A stretch of 64,000 bases of DNA from JABABV01 sp965222855 (GTDB lineage: Bacteria > Bacillota_I > Bacilli_A > Mycoplasmatales > JABABV01): positions 18,703 through 82,702 of the forward strand of contig CBDCUL010000008.1 of NCBI GenBank assembly GCA_965222855.1. Reading direction: 5' to 3'. Shown one piece after another: positions 21,583 to 33,428 of the stretch. A program made the translations under genes and the position numbers. Positions within the stretch are counted from its first letter, which is position 1. The number at the start of each line of letters is the position of its first letter. The notes under the pieces are model-generated. The model ran no database searches and had not been told where the DNA came from. It saw only the letters and a program-made list of their open reading frames with translations.

Positions 21583-22239
21583 ATGTTGTTAAGATACCGT
21601 ATTAATCTAAATTTTAAATATTTTTTGATGGAAAGTCACATCAGAAAAGTTGTGAATTCAAAAAATTTAGTACATATTAAATATAAAAATTTAAAAACAT
21701 TTTATCAAAAATATCATAAAAGTTTTGTTGATGATTATGTTTTTAATTGTTTTGTGCGCTATTTCAATACTAATCGCGAATATAATACTAATCAACTAGA
21801 AGAGATTTCAAAAATAATTAAAGAGTTAAAAATTGATTTAGACTATTATTCCCAAGATAGTATTATGAAATTATATGAAAGTCAATTTAGTAAAATTAGA
21901 CCGTTGAAAACTCAAAGTGCTCCTTTTCAAAAATTCAAAATGGAAAAAATCTATTTTCAATTTTTGAAAAGTCGTCTAAACATTATCACTGATCAACATA
22001 AATTGAAATTTTGAATTAATAAACCGTGATTTGGGAATATTTATATTACTAATAAACGGATTATTTTTGTGAATGATGGTGTTGAAAAGAGTATTTTTTT
22101 AATTAATAAAAATCATATAAAAATTAAAAAACACAAAGTTATTATTGAAGGTCAATATCCCGTTAAAGATAGGTATATCCTATTAGTTCATAACTATGAA
22201 GCTTTAATAATTGCTCTAAAAAGAGTCTATAAATTATAA
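21583..22239 (+). CDS. hypothetical protein with C-terminal PH/GRAM-like domain
   Basis: The 218-residue cytoplasmic protein is rich in Lys, Tyr and Asn. The last 75 residues (WFGNIYITNKRIIFVNDG, then KSIFLINKNHIKI and a final amphipathic helix EALIIALKRVYKL) resemble bacterial PH/GRAM-like domains, whose mark is a G-x-(I/L)-x-(I/L)-T-x-x-R-(I/L)-x-F strand pair. The N-terminal part is helical and unrecognised. The start ATG follows GCGAGGTC at a loose spacing. Met16 is an alternative start. Function unknown. It sits alone between the tRNA terminator and cysS. Confidence 0.65.
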
Positions 22240-22332
22240 ATAACTTGTTAATCTGAACATATGTGTGTATAATCGTTTTAACATTATTTAATAAAAAAAT
22301 ATTTTAAAAAATTAATAACTAAGGAGTTGGTT

Positions 22333-23670
22333 ATGTTTTTATTAGATTCATTAACTAATACTCAACAAAAAATAAGTTCTAAAAATAAACAGATAAATTT
22401 CTATCTTTGTGGTCCCACCGTTTATAATTATATTCACATTGGAAATGCTAGACCTTTAATTAATTTTGATGTTTTACATCGCTTATTAATTTGAAAAGGC
22501 TACCAAGTTAATTATATTCACAATTTCACAGATATTGATGATAAAATTATTGCGCAAGCGCAAAAAGAAAAAACTAGTGAAGTTGAAATTGCAACTTTTT
22601 ATATTCAAGCTTATAATAAAAATATTAAAGATTTACGTATTTTAAAACCGAATACCCAGCCCAAAGTTAGTGACTATATAGCTCAAATTATTAAGTTCAT
22701 TCAAGCATTAGTTGATCAACAAGATGCTTATGTTAAAGATGGCAATGTTTACTTTGATGTTACTAAATATTCTGGTGATTATGGAAAAATTATAAATTTA
22801 AAAAAGGAATTTCTTACAAATCAAGCTGATAATACAAGTGAGTCCCCTAAAAAAAATCATCATCAAGATTTTGCTTTATGAAAAAATAATAATGTTGGTT
22901 TAACATGGGATTCACCTTGAGGAACTGGTCGACCAGGATGACATACTGAATGTGTTGTTTTCAATCAAGAATTATTTAATCACGAAACAATCGACATTCA
23001 TGCGGGCGGGGTAGATCTAAAATTTCCCCATCATGAAAATGAACGCATTCAATGAATTGCTTTAAATAAAAAACCTTTAAGCAAAATTTGAATTCATAAT
23101 GGACAATTAAATATTAATAATATTAAAATGTCAAAATCTTTAGGTAATACGTGATTATTAAATGATGTTCTAGAACAATATAGTGCTGATATTTTAAAAT
23201 TTATTATTTTAAATAATCATTATCGATCACCAATCAACATTAGTGAAAATAATTTTGTTCAAGCAAAAATTAATCTCGAAAAGTGAAAAAACAAATTACA
23301 ATCACAATATAACGAATTGCAAATTAATAAAATTAATTTAAATTTTTCAACTACTCAAATTAATCAAAATGTTAACTTTAAAAAATTTCTTAATTTTTTA
23401 GAAGCAGATTTAAATACTGCTAATGCAATTAGTGTGATTAATAATAATATTAAATTATTAAGTAAAAAACAGAGTTTAACTAGCTTAGCATTGTTATTTG
23501 TTACTACTAAAAAAATGAGTGAAATGCTAGGATTTCATTTAGAATTACAAAATTTATCTGATAATGATTTAATTTTGTTAAACGAATGACGTAACCATCA
23601 AGCAAATAAAAATTATCAAGAATCTGATCGAATCCGCAAAATCTTAATGAAAAAAGGAATTGTTTCTTAA
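22333..23670 (+). CDS. cysS: cysteinyl-tRNA synthetase
   Basis: The 445-residue class I synthetase has the zinc Cys in FYLCGPTVYNYIHIGNARP with the HIGN form of the HIGH motif, WHTECVVF and HAGGVDLKFPHHENE supplying further zinc ligands, and KMSKSLGN for ATP binding. It charges tRNA-Cys with cysteine. RBS AAGGAG. Many internal TGA codons are Trp. It starts the cysS-rlmB-sigma unit, which follows the Firmicutes cysS-mrnC-rlmB-yacP-sigH order with mrnC and yacP missing. Confidence 0.96.
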
Positions 23671-23672
23671 TT

Positions 23673-24392
23673 ATGGAAAATATATTAATATATGGTAAAA
23701 ACACATTAGAATTAATCTTAGATATTGATTCAAAATTAGTCAAAAAAGTTTATATAAACAACATCATTAAACAAGATGACCTTTTAACAAAGTGTCAAGA
23801 TGCCCGTATTCCAATTGAATTTATTGATAAATTCGAATTGAACCGAATTAGTCGTGGTGGTAATCACCAAAATTTTATTGCAGAAGTTAAAAGTCCAATA
23901 AATCATAATCTAAATATTTTAGAGCATGTTGAACAACCTAATCCTTTTGTAATAATGTTAGACTCAATCACTGATCCTCAAAATTTTGGTGCTATTTTAA
24001 GAGTTGCTGACGCCGTTGGCGCTAACGCAGTAATTTATAGTAAAAATCGTCAAGTAAAACCAAATGCCACAATTGCAAAAGTATCAACTGGGGCAATGTA
24101 TAGTGTTAAATTAATCGAAGTTACTAATTTATCTAGAACTTGTGAACAATTAAAAAAATGAGGTTTTTGAATTGTTGGTTCAGCATTATCGAAGGATTCA
24201 CAAAATATATCAAATTATGATTATAAAATGCCAATTTGCTTAATTATCGGTAGCGAAGGCAAAGGCATTAGCAAGAACTTATTAACTAAAATAGATATGA
24301 AGGTGAAAATTCCAATGAATGGAAAAGTACAATCTTTAAACGCTGCTTGTGCAGCCGGAATATTATCTTATAAAATTAAAGGAATCCTGTAG
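23673..24392 (+). CDS. rlmB: TrmH-family rRNA 2'-O-methyltransferase
   Basis: The 239-residue SPOUT methyltransferase has motif 1 DSITDPQNFGAILRVADAVG, motif 2 CLIIGSEGKGIS and motif 3 VQSLNAACAAGILSY. The N-terminal 70 residues form the L30e-like substrate-binding domain. Position next to cysS and the order in Bacillus support RlmB, which methylates G2251 of 23S rRNA, although other TrmH-type targets are possible. The ATG is 2 bases after the cysS stop and its TAG directly touches the next ATG. Confidence 0.88.
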
Positions 24393-24968
24393 ATGAGAAG
24401 TGAAAATATTAATAAATTGATAATGCTATATCAAGAAGAACAGAAATTTCATTTGTTTTCAAAACTAAAGCAACTTTTTGCATTAGAAATCGATATTCAT
24501 ACGAAAATGGCTTATAATAAATATTTCAAATTTTTAAATTATAATGAAATATATGTATTAACAGAAATTTCATTTTTTAAACTATTAAAATCATATGATG
24601 CTAATAAAGGCGCTAGTTTTAAAACTTATTTAAATAACTTTTTAAAATACCGCATTAATGATCAAATTAAAAAAATGATCCCCTCAAAACAAGATGCTTT
24701 AAGAAATTATTTTAATTTAGATAAAATTAAAGAAATTTCACCAAAAAATCAATATATCGAATTACGAGATTTTGATTTGCAAGATTATATTAATGATGTC
24801 CAATTATCATCATTAGAAAAACAAGTGTTTATTATGCACTTTGAAGGTGAAAATCTGACTAAAATATCTAAAATATTAGAGATAAGTTATAAAGCAAGCG
24901 ATAATGCGTTGCAAAGAGCTAAGAAGAAATTACAAAAAAGTATTATTTTTCAGGAACCAATTTCCTAA
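24393..24968 (+). CDS. sigma-70 family factor, SigH-like
   Basis: The 191-residue protein has a region-2-like segment at about 50-90 (YVLTEISFFKLLKSYDANKG, ASFKTYLNNFLKYRINDQI) and a region-4 helix-turn-helix at about 135-182 (LSSLEKQVFIMHFEGENLTK, ISKILEISYKASDNALQRAK). Region 2 keeps the AxFxTYL...I pattern of SigH/ECF factors but is otherwise diverged. The place after cysS and rlmB is that of sigH in Bacillus. In Mycoplasma genitalium a related alternative factor (MG428) controls recombination genes, so a similar role is possible. It abuts rlmB with no gap. Confidence 0.75.
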   Translation: MRSENINKLIMLYQEEQKFHLFSKLKQLFALEIDIHTKMAYNKYFKFLNYNEIYVLTEISFFKLLKSYDANKGASFKTYLNNFLKYRINDQIKKMIPSKQDALRNYFNLDKIKEISPKNQYIELRDFDLQDYINDVQLSSLEKQVFIMHFEGENLTKISKILEISYKASDNALQRAKKKLQKSIIFQEPIS

Positions 24969-25006
24969 TTAATAATACTTTTGCTTTCTTTTTTTCAAAA
25001 TATATA

Positions 25007-25012
25007 TATAAT
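25007..25012 (+). promoter_or_regulatory. putative promoter of the P80-P60-hinT operon
   Basis: TATAAT at 25007-25012 lies inside a TA repeat, 50 bases before the lipoprotein ATG; RBS AAAGGAG follows at about 25039. Confidence 0.5.
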
Positions 25013-25061
25013 TAATAATAGTCATACTATAAAACTTAAAGGAGTAAAATTAAACTAAATT

Positions 25062-26786
25062 ATGAAAAAGAAACTAATTAAATCAATCAGTTTACTGACT
25101 TTAGCAACTTCATCTTTAGGATTAGTAAGTTGTTCAAGTAAGAAAAACGATTACGCTTTCGATTGAAACGAAGGCCCAAGAACCAGCATGAGAGAATTTA
25201 TCAATGATATTAAAAAAGATAGTGGTCAATTTAGTAAAACAGATAATGTTATTTACAACGATTCGATCAACTTATTATTTAAAAGCAATCATAGTGCATC
25301 TGAATTTAACGCTTTCAAAAGTGAAGCGCAAAAGAAGATGAATGATCAAATAAAGAATTTTAAAAAAGCAGATGGTCATGACTGAAAAAGTAAATGAGTA
25401 AAATCATTAAAATCTAAAGGTTTCACTAACAATGGTGATTATTTAGATAGTTTAATAACTGCCTCAATTGAGGGAGTTGTAAAAGCTGACTTTGGTTATA
25501 CAATGGAAACTAAAAGTTTAGCTACAATTAAAGATGATTATAAAGATGGCTTAACATTTACAATTAAGGGAATTAATTTAAAAAATTCTTGAAATGATAC
25601 AGCTAATGGTAAAGATAATTTACCAGGTATTACTTATGATCAAGCAACTCAAACTTCAACAGTAACTTTAACTGCGCAAGATATTATCGATAACTTTACT
25701 TCTGATACTTCATTAATAAATGGTGATCATTACGTAATGAATAAATTCGGAATTAAAGCTTTCTATATTTATAACATCGTTAACTTGCCAGTTTCAGTAC
25801 AACATTCTTTAGTAAAATTTAGTTGATTCCCGTCAAAGGATAAAACTAATAATTTCGGAGAAGAGCCTTCAATGGCAACTGCCGATATTAAAGCAATGTT
25901 TTTCACACTGCAAGCAATCGAAGATAAAAGCCATACTCAAGATTTATCAAGTATTGCAACTAGTTGAAGTGAAGATACTGGTTCCGGTGCTAAAAAAGGA
26001 TATTTAGGATCTGTCAACTTATTAAAAAGTAGTTACGTTCCTGGATTCATCGACGGTATGTATAACAAAATTATTAATGGTGATACTGGATCTACAACAA
26101 AAGCGTTTCCGATTACTTTAGCAAGTTATGAAGGTATACTAAATTCATCTGGTGCTATTCCAAAGGGAACTAGTTGAGACAATCCTAGCATTTGAAAAAA
26201 ATTCGACGATGCTACTAACGGAGCTCAATGGAAAAAAAATGTTGCTACTGCAATATCAAGAGCAATGCCAAGTTTCGCTTCTTATTATACATTACCAAAT
26301 CGCAGCACAGCTGGAGATTTAGTTAATGTAATGGTAAGTAAAGATGGATTCCATTTTTTCAATACTGAAGATAATCCAATCACAATGCTTAAAAGTGATT
26401 TAAATCAAAAAGTTAATAATGTGGTTTCGAGCACATCAAACAATATTAATTATGGTGTTTTAGACAAATTTAGCACATGATTAGGTGGATCAAAATATTG
26501 ATTCGAAATGAATGCGCTAAATTTAGTTAAAGATGCTTCGAAAGATGCTAACGACACAAGTTCAATTTTGCCAAAAGCTGAATATGATAAATTTACTTCA
26601 AAATTAATCAATACTAATGTGTTGTCTGTTTTAATTACGAACATCCAAAGTTTTATTAGTGGAAATCAAACATGAATGCAAAATAATGCCAACTCTGAAA
26701 TCAAATGAACAGATACTAAATGAGCAAATACAGATTCAATTAGAAGTATCTTGAATAAAGATATTCCAGAAATCCAAAATTTTTAA
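25062..26786 (+). CDS. P80-like lipoprotein of the HinT-associated membrane complex
   Basis: The 574-residue protein has a signal peptide ending SSLGLVSCSSKKN with lipobox Cys24. The mature part is hydrophilic and rich in Asn, Ser and Lys with many TGA-encoded Trp residues. No catalytic motif is seen. Two lipoprotein genes followed directly by a HIT gene is the arrangement of p80, p60 and hit in Mycoplasma hominis, where the two surface proteins form a membrane complex that binds HinT. I assign it from this order and the lipoprotein features rather than from sequence blocks. The next ATG is 12 bases downstream with GGAG between. Confidence 0.72.
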
Positions 26787-26798
26787 GGAGATAGAAAG

Positions 26799-28187
26799 AT
26801 GAAAAAGAATAATTCACTAAAAAAATTATTAGTAGTATTTGCTAGCTTTACTTCTGTAGCTGCCATTGGACTGTCGACTATAAGTTGTGGTCATTCACAT
26901 GGTTTGAATGCTGAAGACGGGCACTGAGTTGAACAATATGGTTCTAACGAATTAAAAGAGCTATATTACACTGGCGTGGCAAACAAATTATATAAATCGA
27001 ATGATTTAAATAATAATCCTAATAAAACTCATAAAGTAGATTCTGTTAAAGATATGGCTAGTAATAGTTATATTGATATGAAAGAATACTTATTATTAAA
27101 TAACTTATGAAGTACTGCTAACGCTTCAAAAAACTACACTACTTCTGGATCTGATCTTATTAGTAATAATATGATGAAAGATCGTGATTGAACTGATTAT
27201 AAAACAAGTTATGCTTCTGCTTTAAAATATTTACAGTTTAGTGATTTGCATAAAGTTTTAAATGGTACATGAACTGTTAATAACGTTAAAATTAGTCCCC
27301 AACAAATTGTTGAAATTTTAAATATTTATTATAATTTAAACCAAGACGTTCGAATTACAATCAATAAACAAATGATTGATATGTATTATTTAGAACAATT
27401 AGTATCTTACAGTTCAATTTATAGTAATTCATATTTAGTACAAGCAATTCAACAATATAAACCAGCAATGCTGTGAAGCGTTGATAACACGAAAGATAAT
27501 ACTAGTTCTCATTTAACTGACTTAGCAGCTAATATGCTAAAAGTACCAACTACAAATGGTACACTAGCTAATGCTAAACAATGAAACACTACTGCTTTCA
27601 ATACAAAAGAAACAACTGATACATGAGCTAATTATTACAACACTGAAACAATTGCGCCACAATACAAATTATCAAGCTTAGGAATTGTTCCTAAAGTTGA
27701 TAGCTTTACAAGCAATACTACATTAGGTATTTTCAATCAGTTGTATAATTATCAAGGTATGAAATTTTTAGGTGATAAATTAGTTGATAACCAATCAACT
27801 GAAAGTTTATTCAAATACACACAAAAAGACCAAATTAATGATCTATCATCAACTAATTTACTATATACATATAAAACTAAAAATGATGGTACACCAGATA
27901 CTTCAACAAAAATTTATGTACAAGGTAAAACTGCCAGTTATCATATTTATTATGATAAAAGAATTGCTAACGTTTACACAGCAGCAACTTCAGGTTTACC
28001 ATTTGGACAATTTAAATTAGCGACTGAAGTATCAAAGAGTTCTGATTTAGAACGATATGTTGCGCTGCAACTATCATCAAAAATCGAAACAGATGCTCTT
28101 AGTTTATATCAAACACTATATTACATCAACGTTCATAATGATGATGTTAAAAAAGTTCAACCTGCTGGTACAGGGAAAGATAACTAA
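26799..28187 (+). CDS. P60-like lipoprotein of the HinT-associated membrane complex
   Basis: The 462-residue lipoprotein has a signal peptide LLVVFASFTSVAAIGLSTISC with Cys at about 30, followed by GHSHG. The body is hydrophilic, with many Asn, Tyr, Thr and Trp residues (for example YYNLNQDVRITINKQMIDMY). It begins 12 bases after the P80-like gene and ends 2 bases before hinT, so the three are one operon. By analogy with M. hominis it would be the P60 partner holding HinT at the membrane. Independent function unknown. Confidence 0.72.
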
Positions 28188-28189
28188 TT

Positions 28190-28576
28190 ATGGAAAGTCT
28201 TTTCTCTAAAATCATTAATGGGACAATTTCTTCATATAAAATTTATGAAGACGATAACTACATTGCAATTTTAGATATATACCCTAAAAACAGCGGTCAT
28301 TTCTTAGTAATTCCAAAAAACTATAGTAAAGACCTTATAAATATTAAAACGGGTGAAATTGGTCCCTTATTTACGCAAACAGTAAAACTTGCTAATCAAG
28401 TGATCAAAGCTCTCGGTGCTAGTGGATATCAATTACATGTCAACACTGGTAGTGACGCTGGACAAGAAGTAATGCATACGCATATTCATGTCGTTCCTTA
28501 TTATTCACAGAAGTGCGTTAATGACAAAATGGATTTTAACGTGATTCAAAAACAAATTATTAATAATTTGTCATAA
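28190..28576 (+). CDS. hinT: HIT-family purine nucleoside phosphoramidase HinT
   Basis: The 128-residue protein has the histidine triad H96-T-H98-I-H100-VV in EVMHTHIHVVPYY and the N-terminal pattern FSKIINGTISSYKIYEDDNY of HinT. The family cleaves AMP-N phosphoramidates such as AMP-lysine. It is the third gene of the P80-P60-hinT operon; ATG is 2 bases after the previous stop. Confidence 0.92.
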   Translation: MESLFSKIINGTISSYKIYEDDNYIAILDIYPKNSGHFLVIPKNYSKDLINIKTGEIGPLFTQTVKLANQVIKALGASGYQLHVNTGSDAGQEVMHTHIHVVPYYSQKCVNDKMDFNVIQKQIINNLS

Positions 28577-28586
28577 TTATGGATAT

Positions 28587-28624
28587 AAAAAAAATACATC
28601 ATTTAATTATGATGTATTTTTTTA
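28587..28624. terminator. bidirectional terminator between hinT and the PGM-flippase operon
   Basis: AAAAAAAATACATCAT/ATGATGTATTTTTTT hairpin. Confidence 0.9.
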
Positions 28625-28634
28625 TGTTAATTTT

Positions 28635-31532
28635 TTAAGAATAGAAACTCATCATTAAGTAAAGAAAGATTAAAAATACTACTATAATGCTAGTTGCAAA
28701 ATAAAATTTTAAATAGTTAATTCGTTTTGTAATTTTATTTTTATATAAATGATCTTTAATTGTTTCTTTATTGATCTTATCATAGACTTTCTCATTAATA
28801 GCAATCATTACCAGGAAGGCCGCTGATATTGATAATGGTACTAAGTATGTTCAAGAGCGATAAAACGCCGTAAACTCTTTCATTACCCCGTCTGAAGGGA
28901 TTGGATTAAAGGAGAAGCTGTTGATATTGTTGAAAATGAAATCAATTGTTCCAGCTCCACCCGGAGTTGGCATAAATGTGTTGGCAACATTAACGATTTT
29001 TTGGGAAGATAGAAAAGCAAAATAACTAATGTCGGCGTCTAAATTACCCATTGCTTTTTGAGCAAAGTAATAGACGGCTAGAAATGATGGAATGACATTA
29101 ACAAAAATCAATAACATCATTGTTTTTTTATCTACTCAAATTGCTTTTAATGTGGTACGTAATTTTTGAGCTTCATATTCTAAACGACTTAGTTCGCTAT
29201 CGTAATCTTTGATATAGCGAACTTTTACTCCAATTTTTAAAATTAGGCGAATTAGTAATTTGTGGATTTTTGATGATAAACCACCAATCATAAAAATGAC
29301 TGCTGCTAAAATATCCATGAAAAAGCCAATAATTACTAAAGCTAGTGCTCAATGTCCTTTGCTACCGTTTTCGAAAAAAGTTTGTTGTAAAATTACAATT
29401 CCAGCAGGAATTAAAATGATGGCAATAATAATCTTCACAATTTGATTAATAATTGTTTCAATTAATAGCGCTGAAATTAACTTATTAGTGTTAACTTTTT
29501 TTCGGCGTAAATATCAAACTTGCAATATTTGACCACCAGTTGAAAAAGGCGTGATTCCTGAAACTATTTTATCAAGAATTTGAGCAACGAGTGCATGACG
29601 ATATTTTAAGCCGGTATTAAATTTTTTACCAACAATCCAAACGCCTAAAGCACTGAAAGGAACTCAGTTTAAAAAGATAACAACGATAAAAGCCAGAAAA
29701 TACCAAACTGTTTTAGCAGTTAGATCTTTACTACTATGATTTCAGACACTTCTAAAAATATCTCAAGGGTCTCTGTTGCTACCGCTATAAAATTTATAAA
29801 CTAAAATAAATAAAATTCCAATTAAAGCGGCGCATCAGAATGATCAAATGCCAATTTCTTTTTTAGAAATTGTGCCACCTTTAGAAATGTTTGTTAAAAT
29901 GTTAATTTCTTTTTCAATGTTGCGAAATTTAATCATTGCTTTGATTTTATCTTCGGCAACAGTTGAATAATAAATTTTTAATTTTGGTTCTGTGCCTGAT
30001 GGTCGAATCGCAATTCATGAACCATCTTCTAAATAAAATTTTAGCATATTAGTTTTTGGTAAATTATTAGTGGGTTTTAAATAATCTTCAGTTTTAATAA
30101 CTTTTAAATCACCAAGACTGTCAATATGTTGACGCATAGTGTTCATAAAGCTATCAATTTCGTCGTTATTATGAACTGTTAATGCAATTGTTTTTTCATA
30201 AAAGAAACCATATTGTTGATAAATATCTAATAAAACATCATAAAGATTTTTACCTTGTTGTTTGTAGAAACTAGCAGCGTCAGCAATTAAGAGAGCGGTT
30301 TGTAATGCATCTTTATCACGGCATAAATCGGGATTAATTAAAGATCCATAAGATTCTTCAAACCCAAATAAAAATTCTTTATCATTTGAATTTTCAATTA
30401 AGTCACCAATTCATTTGAAGCCAGTTAACGTTTCTTTAACAGCAACACCATAATCTTTAGCAATCAAATCAATTAATGTTGTTGAGACAGTTGATTTAGC
30501 TAAAAAATATTTATCTTTTTTAAATTTAGGTAATTGATTAACTAAATAATAAAATAGCACGATTGATGTTTGATTACCGCTTAAAATTTTATATTGATTT
30601 TGTGATTTTAAAACTACTCCAACGCGATCTGCGTCAGGATCAGTTGTTATTCCAATATCGTATTTTTTTTGTTTTAGAATTTTAATGACTTGTTCATAAG
30701 CAGCAGGATTTTCTGGATTTGGTGTTTTAGTTGCATCAAAATCTGGATTGGGATCACGTTGTGATGGAACAGTTAAAAATTGATAGTTCAATTTTTCAAA
30801 AGCCGCTTCCATAATATAAGTCGCTGTTCCTTGTTGTGGCGAAAATACAATTGATGCTTTGTTTTCTAAATGATTATTTAGTGGAATATCTAAAAGAGCA
30901 TTAATATATAAATCACGAACATCATCACCAATGCTTAATCATTTTGATTCTTGATCATATTTTAAATTAAAGAAATCTAAATTTTTGGCAATTTTAGTAA
31001 TTTCGTTTGTCGCATTTGGTAATAATTGACATCCATTGTGATCATAAACTTTAAAACCATTATATTCTTTTGGATTATGTGATGCTGTGATCACAATTCC
31101 AGCAGCTAAATTTAAATGTCGAACTGCAAAAGATAAAAATGGTGTTGGTTGTAATTCGTTCTTATTAAATAAATAAACTTTAAAACCTAGTGCTGTTAAA
31201 ATTTGGGCACTATAAATACTAAATTCAGCAGACATATGACGATTATCATGAGCAATAGCAATTCCGGATTTTAAATTAGCAAGATTTTTATTTTTTAAAT
31301 AAATACCTAAGCTTGCGGCAGCTTTACGAATAGTATAAACATTTAATCGTTTGTTACCCGGTCCTAATAAACCTCTAATGCCAGCTGTTTTAAAAATTAA
31401 TTCTTCACCAAAATAATCCTTGATTTTTTTAGGCTTAATTTTTAAAAGTTCGCTACGCATTTCTGGTGATAACGATTTGTTATTTAATCATTTTCGGTAT
31501 TCTTTATTTTCGATATTAAGTTTTGATGCCAT
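28635..31532 (-). CDS. phosphohexomutase fused to flippase-like membrane domain
   Basis: One frame of 965 codons runs without stop. Residues 1-535 are an alpha-D-phosphohexomutase (PGM/PMM): GIVITASHNPKEYNGFKVYD with the phospho-Ser, metal loop TDPDADRVGV, sugar loop GFEESYGSLINPD and phosphate loop AIRPSGTEPKLKIYY. After AEDKIKAMIKFRN the same frame enters about 430 residues with some eight membrane helices, of the LPG-synthase-TM/UPF0104 flippase type (NKLISALLIETIINQIVKII; TPGGAGTIDF). I checked each codon across 29880-30020: no stop or frameshift. Met533 has no RBS. The mutase supplies hexose-1-phosphate, and the flippase-like half may handle the glycolipid built from it. Last gene of its operon. 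Confidence 0.85.
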
Positions 31533-31535
31533 TAA

Positions 31536-32684
31536 TTATCGATAACGCTTTTTCGCATTTTTCTTAGATGTACGAGATGTTCTATCCGCTAAACGATCTG
31601 CGTATTTGTTGCTAATTCGTTTGTAATATTTATCTCAATATCCAGAAATAATATCAGCTGAATATTTGCTAGCAATTGCTTTACTAACTTTTTCGGCAGC
31701 ACGATATTTCTCTTGATTATTTAATGTTTCTTCAATAATGTTAGCAAAATCTTGATTATTATTTGCTTTTAAATATTTAGTGAAATTAAAAATTTCGGCA
31801 TATTCTGGTAAGTCTCTTAAAACCATCGGAATGCCAACGTTGGCAGCTTCTAAAATTGACATTGGAAATAATTCACTCAATGCTGGCATAAAGAAAATGT
31901 CTGAACAATTTAAATATTCATTAACTTGTTCAATTGGAACACGACCTTTAAAGAAAACGTTCTCTGGTGGATTAGAGACAAATTCTTCAATTTCTTTATG
32001 ACCATGACTTAATTTTTTGAAAGCAAAACTACCTAATCAAATAAATTTAACATCTGGTAATTTTTTGGCAACATCGATAAATTCTTTAACACCTTTACGA
32101 GTCTGTAATTGCCCAACTGAGACAACAATTTTATCTTCAGGAAAAAAATTGTATTGTTTACGTAATGCTTTTTTTTCAGCAGCCGAAACTTTATGGAATC
32201 CTGAAGCATGTACAACGTTAGGAATATAAGTGATGTTTTCACGTTTCACACCAATACGCATTAAATCATCAATAAACATTGGATTAACAACGACTAATTC
32301 ATCAGCGTGTTGTAAAAAGTAATTTGATCATTTAATAATTTTATTAACGATGAAAAAATGAAAAAAGTTTTTGGGATCATATGATGTATCCGTATGTGTC
32401 CCAGGAATGAAATGGACATTGAAAACAACTATTCCACGATAAACACCGCGACGCATTTTTCACTTATAGCGGGGATCGGGTGAATTAACATGAATAATGT
32501 CAGCATCTTTTTTACGATTAACAAAAGCATTGTACTCAGTCGTAAATGGTTTGTTCTTAAAATTTTTTAAAAATTCACGTCAAGCTGATCCTGGTCCTGT
32601 AGCTTTAACTGTATGAGCACTAGATAAAAGATTAACTGATAATTTTTTGTTTTTTTGAAGATTAATTTTTTCTTTATTAGACAT
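31536..32684 (-). CDS. GT4 glycosyltransferase, probably glycolipid synthase
   Basis: The 382-residue GT-B enzyme opens with KLSVNLLSSAHTVKATGPGS, has VVSVGQLQTRKGVKEFIDVA in the donor domain and the EX7E motif in SELFPMSILEAANVGIPMV. These fit GT4 enzymes of the mono- and diglucosyl-diacylglycerol synthase type that make mollicute membrane glycolipids from UDP-hexose and diacylglycerol. The basic C-terminus (RTSRTSKKNAKKRYR) suits membrane-surface binding. It stops 4 bases before the PGM-flippase ATG, which would provide its hexose-phosphate precursor. Confidence 0.85.
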
Positions 32685-32699
32685 TTTAAATCAACTACC

Positions 32700-33428
32700 T
32701 TATTTCTTTTTTAATAAACTTGCAGCGGCTTGATCAATAATTAATGTTGTATCTGGATGGGTTTGTAAAATCGTACAAGGTCACATTTTATCAATTGGTG
32801 ATTCTACTAATTTTTGGATAGCTTTTGCTTTATTAGTACCATAGGCAATTAATAAAATTTTTTTAGCTTGAATAATATTGCTAATTCCCATTGTAATAGC
32901 AGTGTGTGGTACTTCTTTAATATTATCAAAAAAACGTGCATTAGTATTAATTGTGTTTTCTGATAATTGTACAATATGCGTTTCACTATCGAAGTTTGTT
33001 CCTGGTTCATTAAATCCAATATGACCATTAACTCCCAAACCTAATAATTGAATATCAATTTTATGATCATTTAATAAATTATTATAATCATTAGCATTTT
33101 TTAGACTATTACCAATTCCTGAAGGAAAGTTAATATCATCTTTATTAATATTAATATGATTGAAAAAATACTTATTCATAAAATAATAATATGATTGTGG
33201 ATGTGTTTTACTTAATCCAATATATTCATCTAGATTGAAAGTTCTTACTTGACTAAAATCTAGTGTTTTATTTTGGTTCATATCAATTAATTTTTGATAA
33301 GTTTTAATTGGACTCGAACCAGTTGCTAAGCCAATAATCGGATTTGGTGTATTAATAATTTGATCAGCAATTATTTTTGCTGCTGCATCAGCAATTTGAT
33401 CAGTTGTTTCTAAGATTATTAATTTCAT
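32700..33428 (-). CDS. nagB: glucosamine-6-phosphate deaminase
   Basis: The 242-residue enzyme has IGLATGSSPIKTYQKLI for phosphate binding, FNLDEYIGLSKTHPQSYYYF with the catalytic Asp, and GLGVNGHIGFNEPGT with the catalytic Asn-Gly-His. It turns glucosamine-6-phosphate into fructose-6-phosphate and ammonia. Its ATG directly abuts the nagA stop. The last 27 residues follow a TGA read as Trp. Confidence 0.96.
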
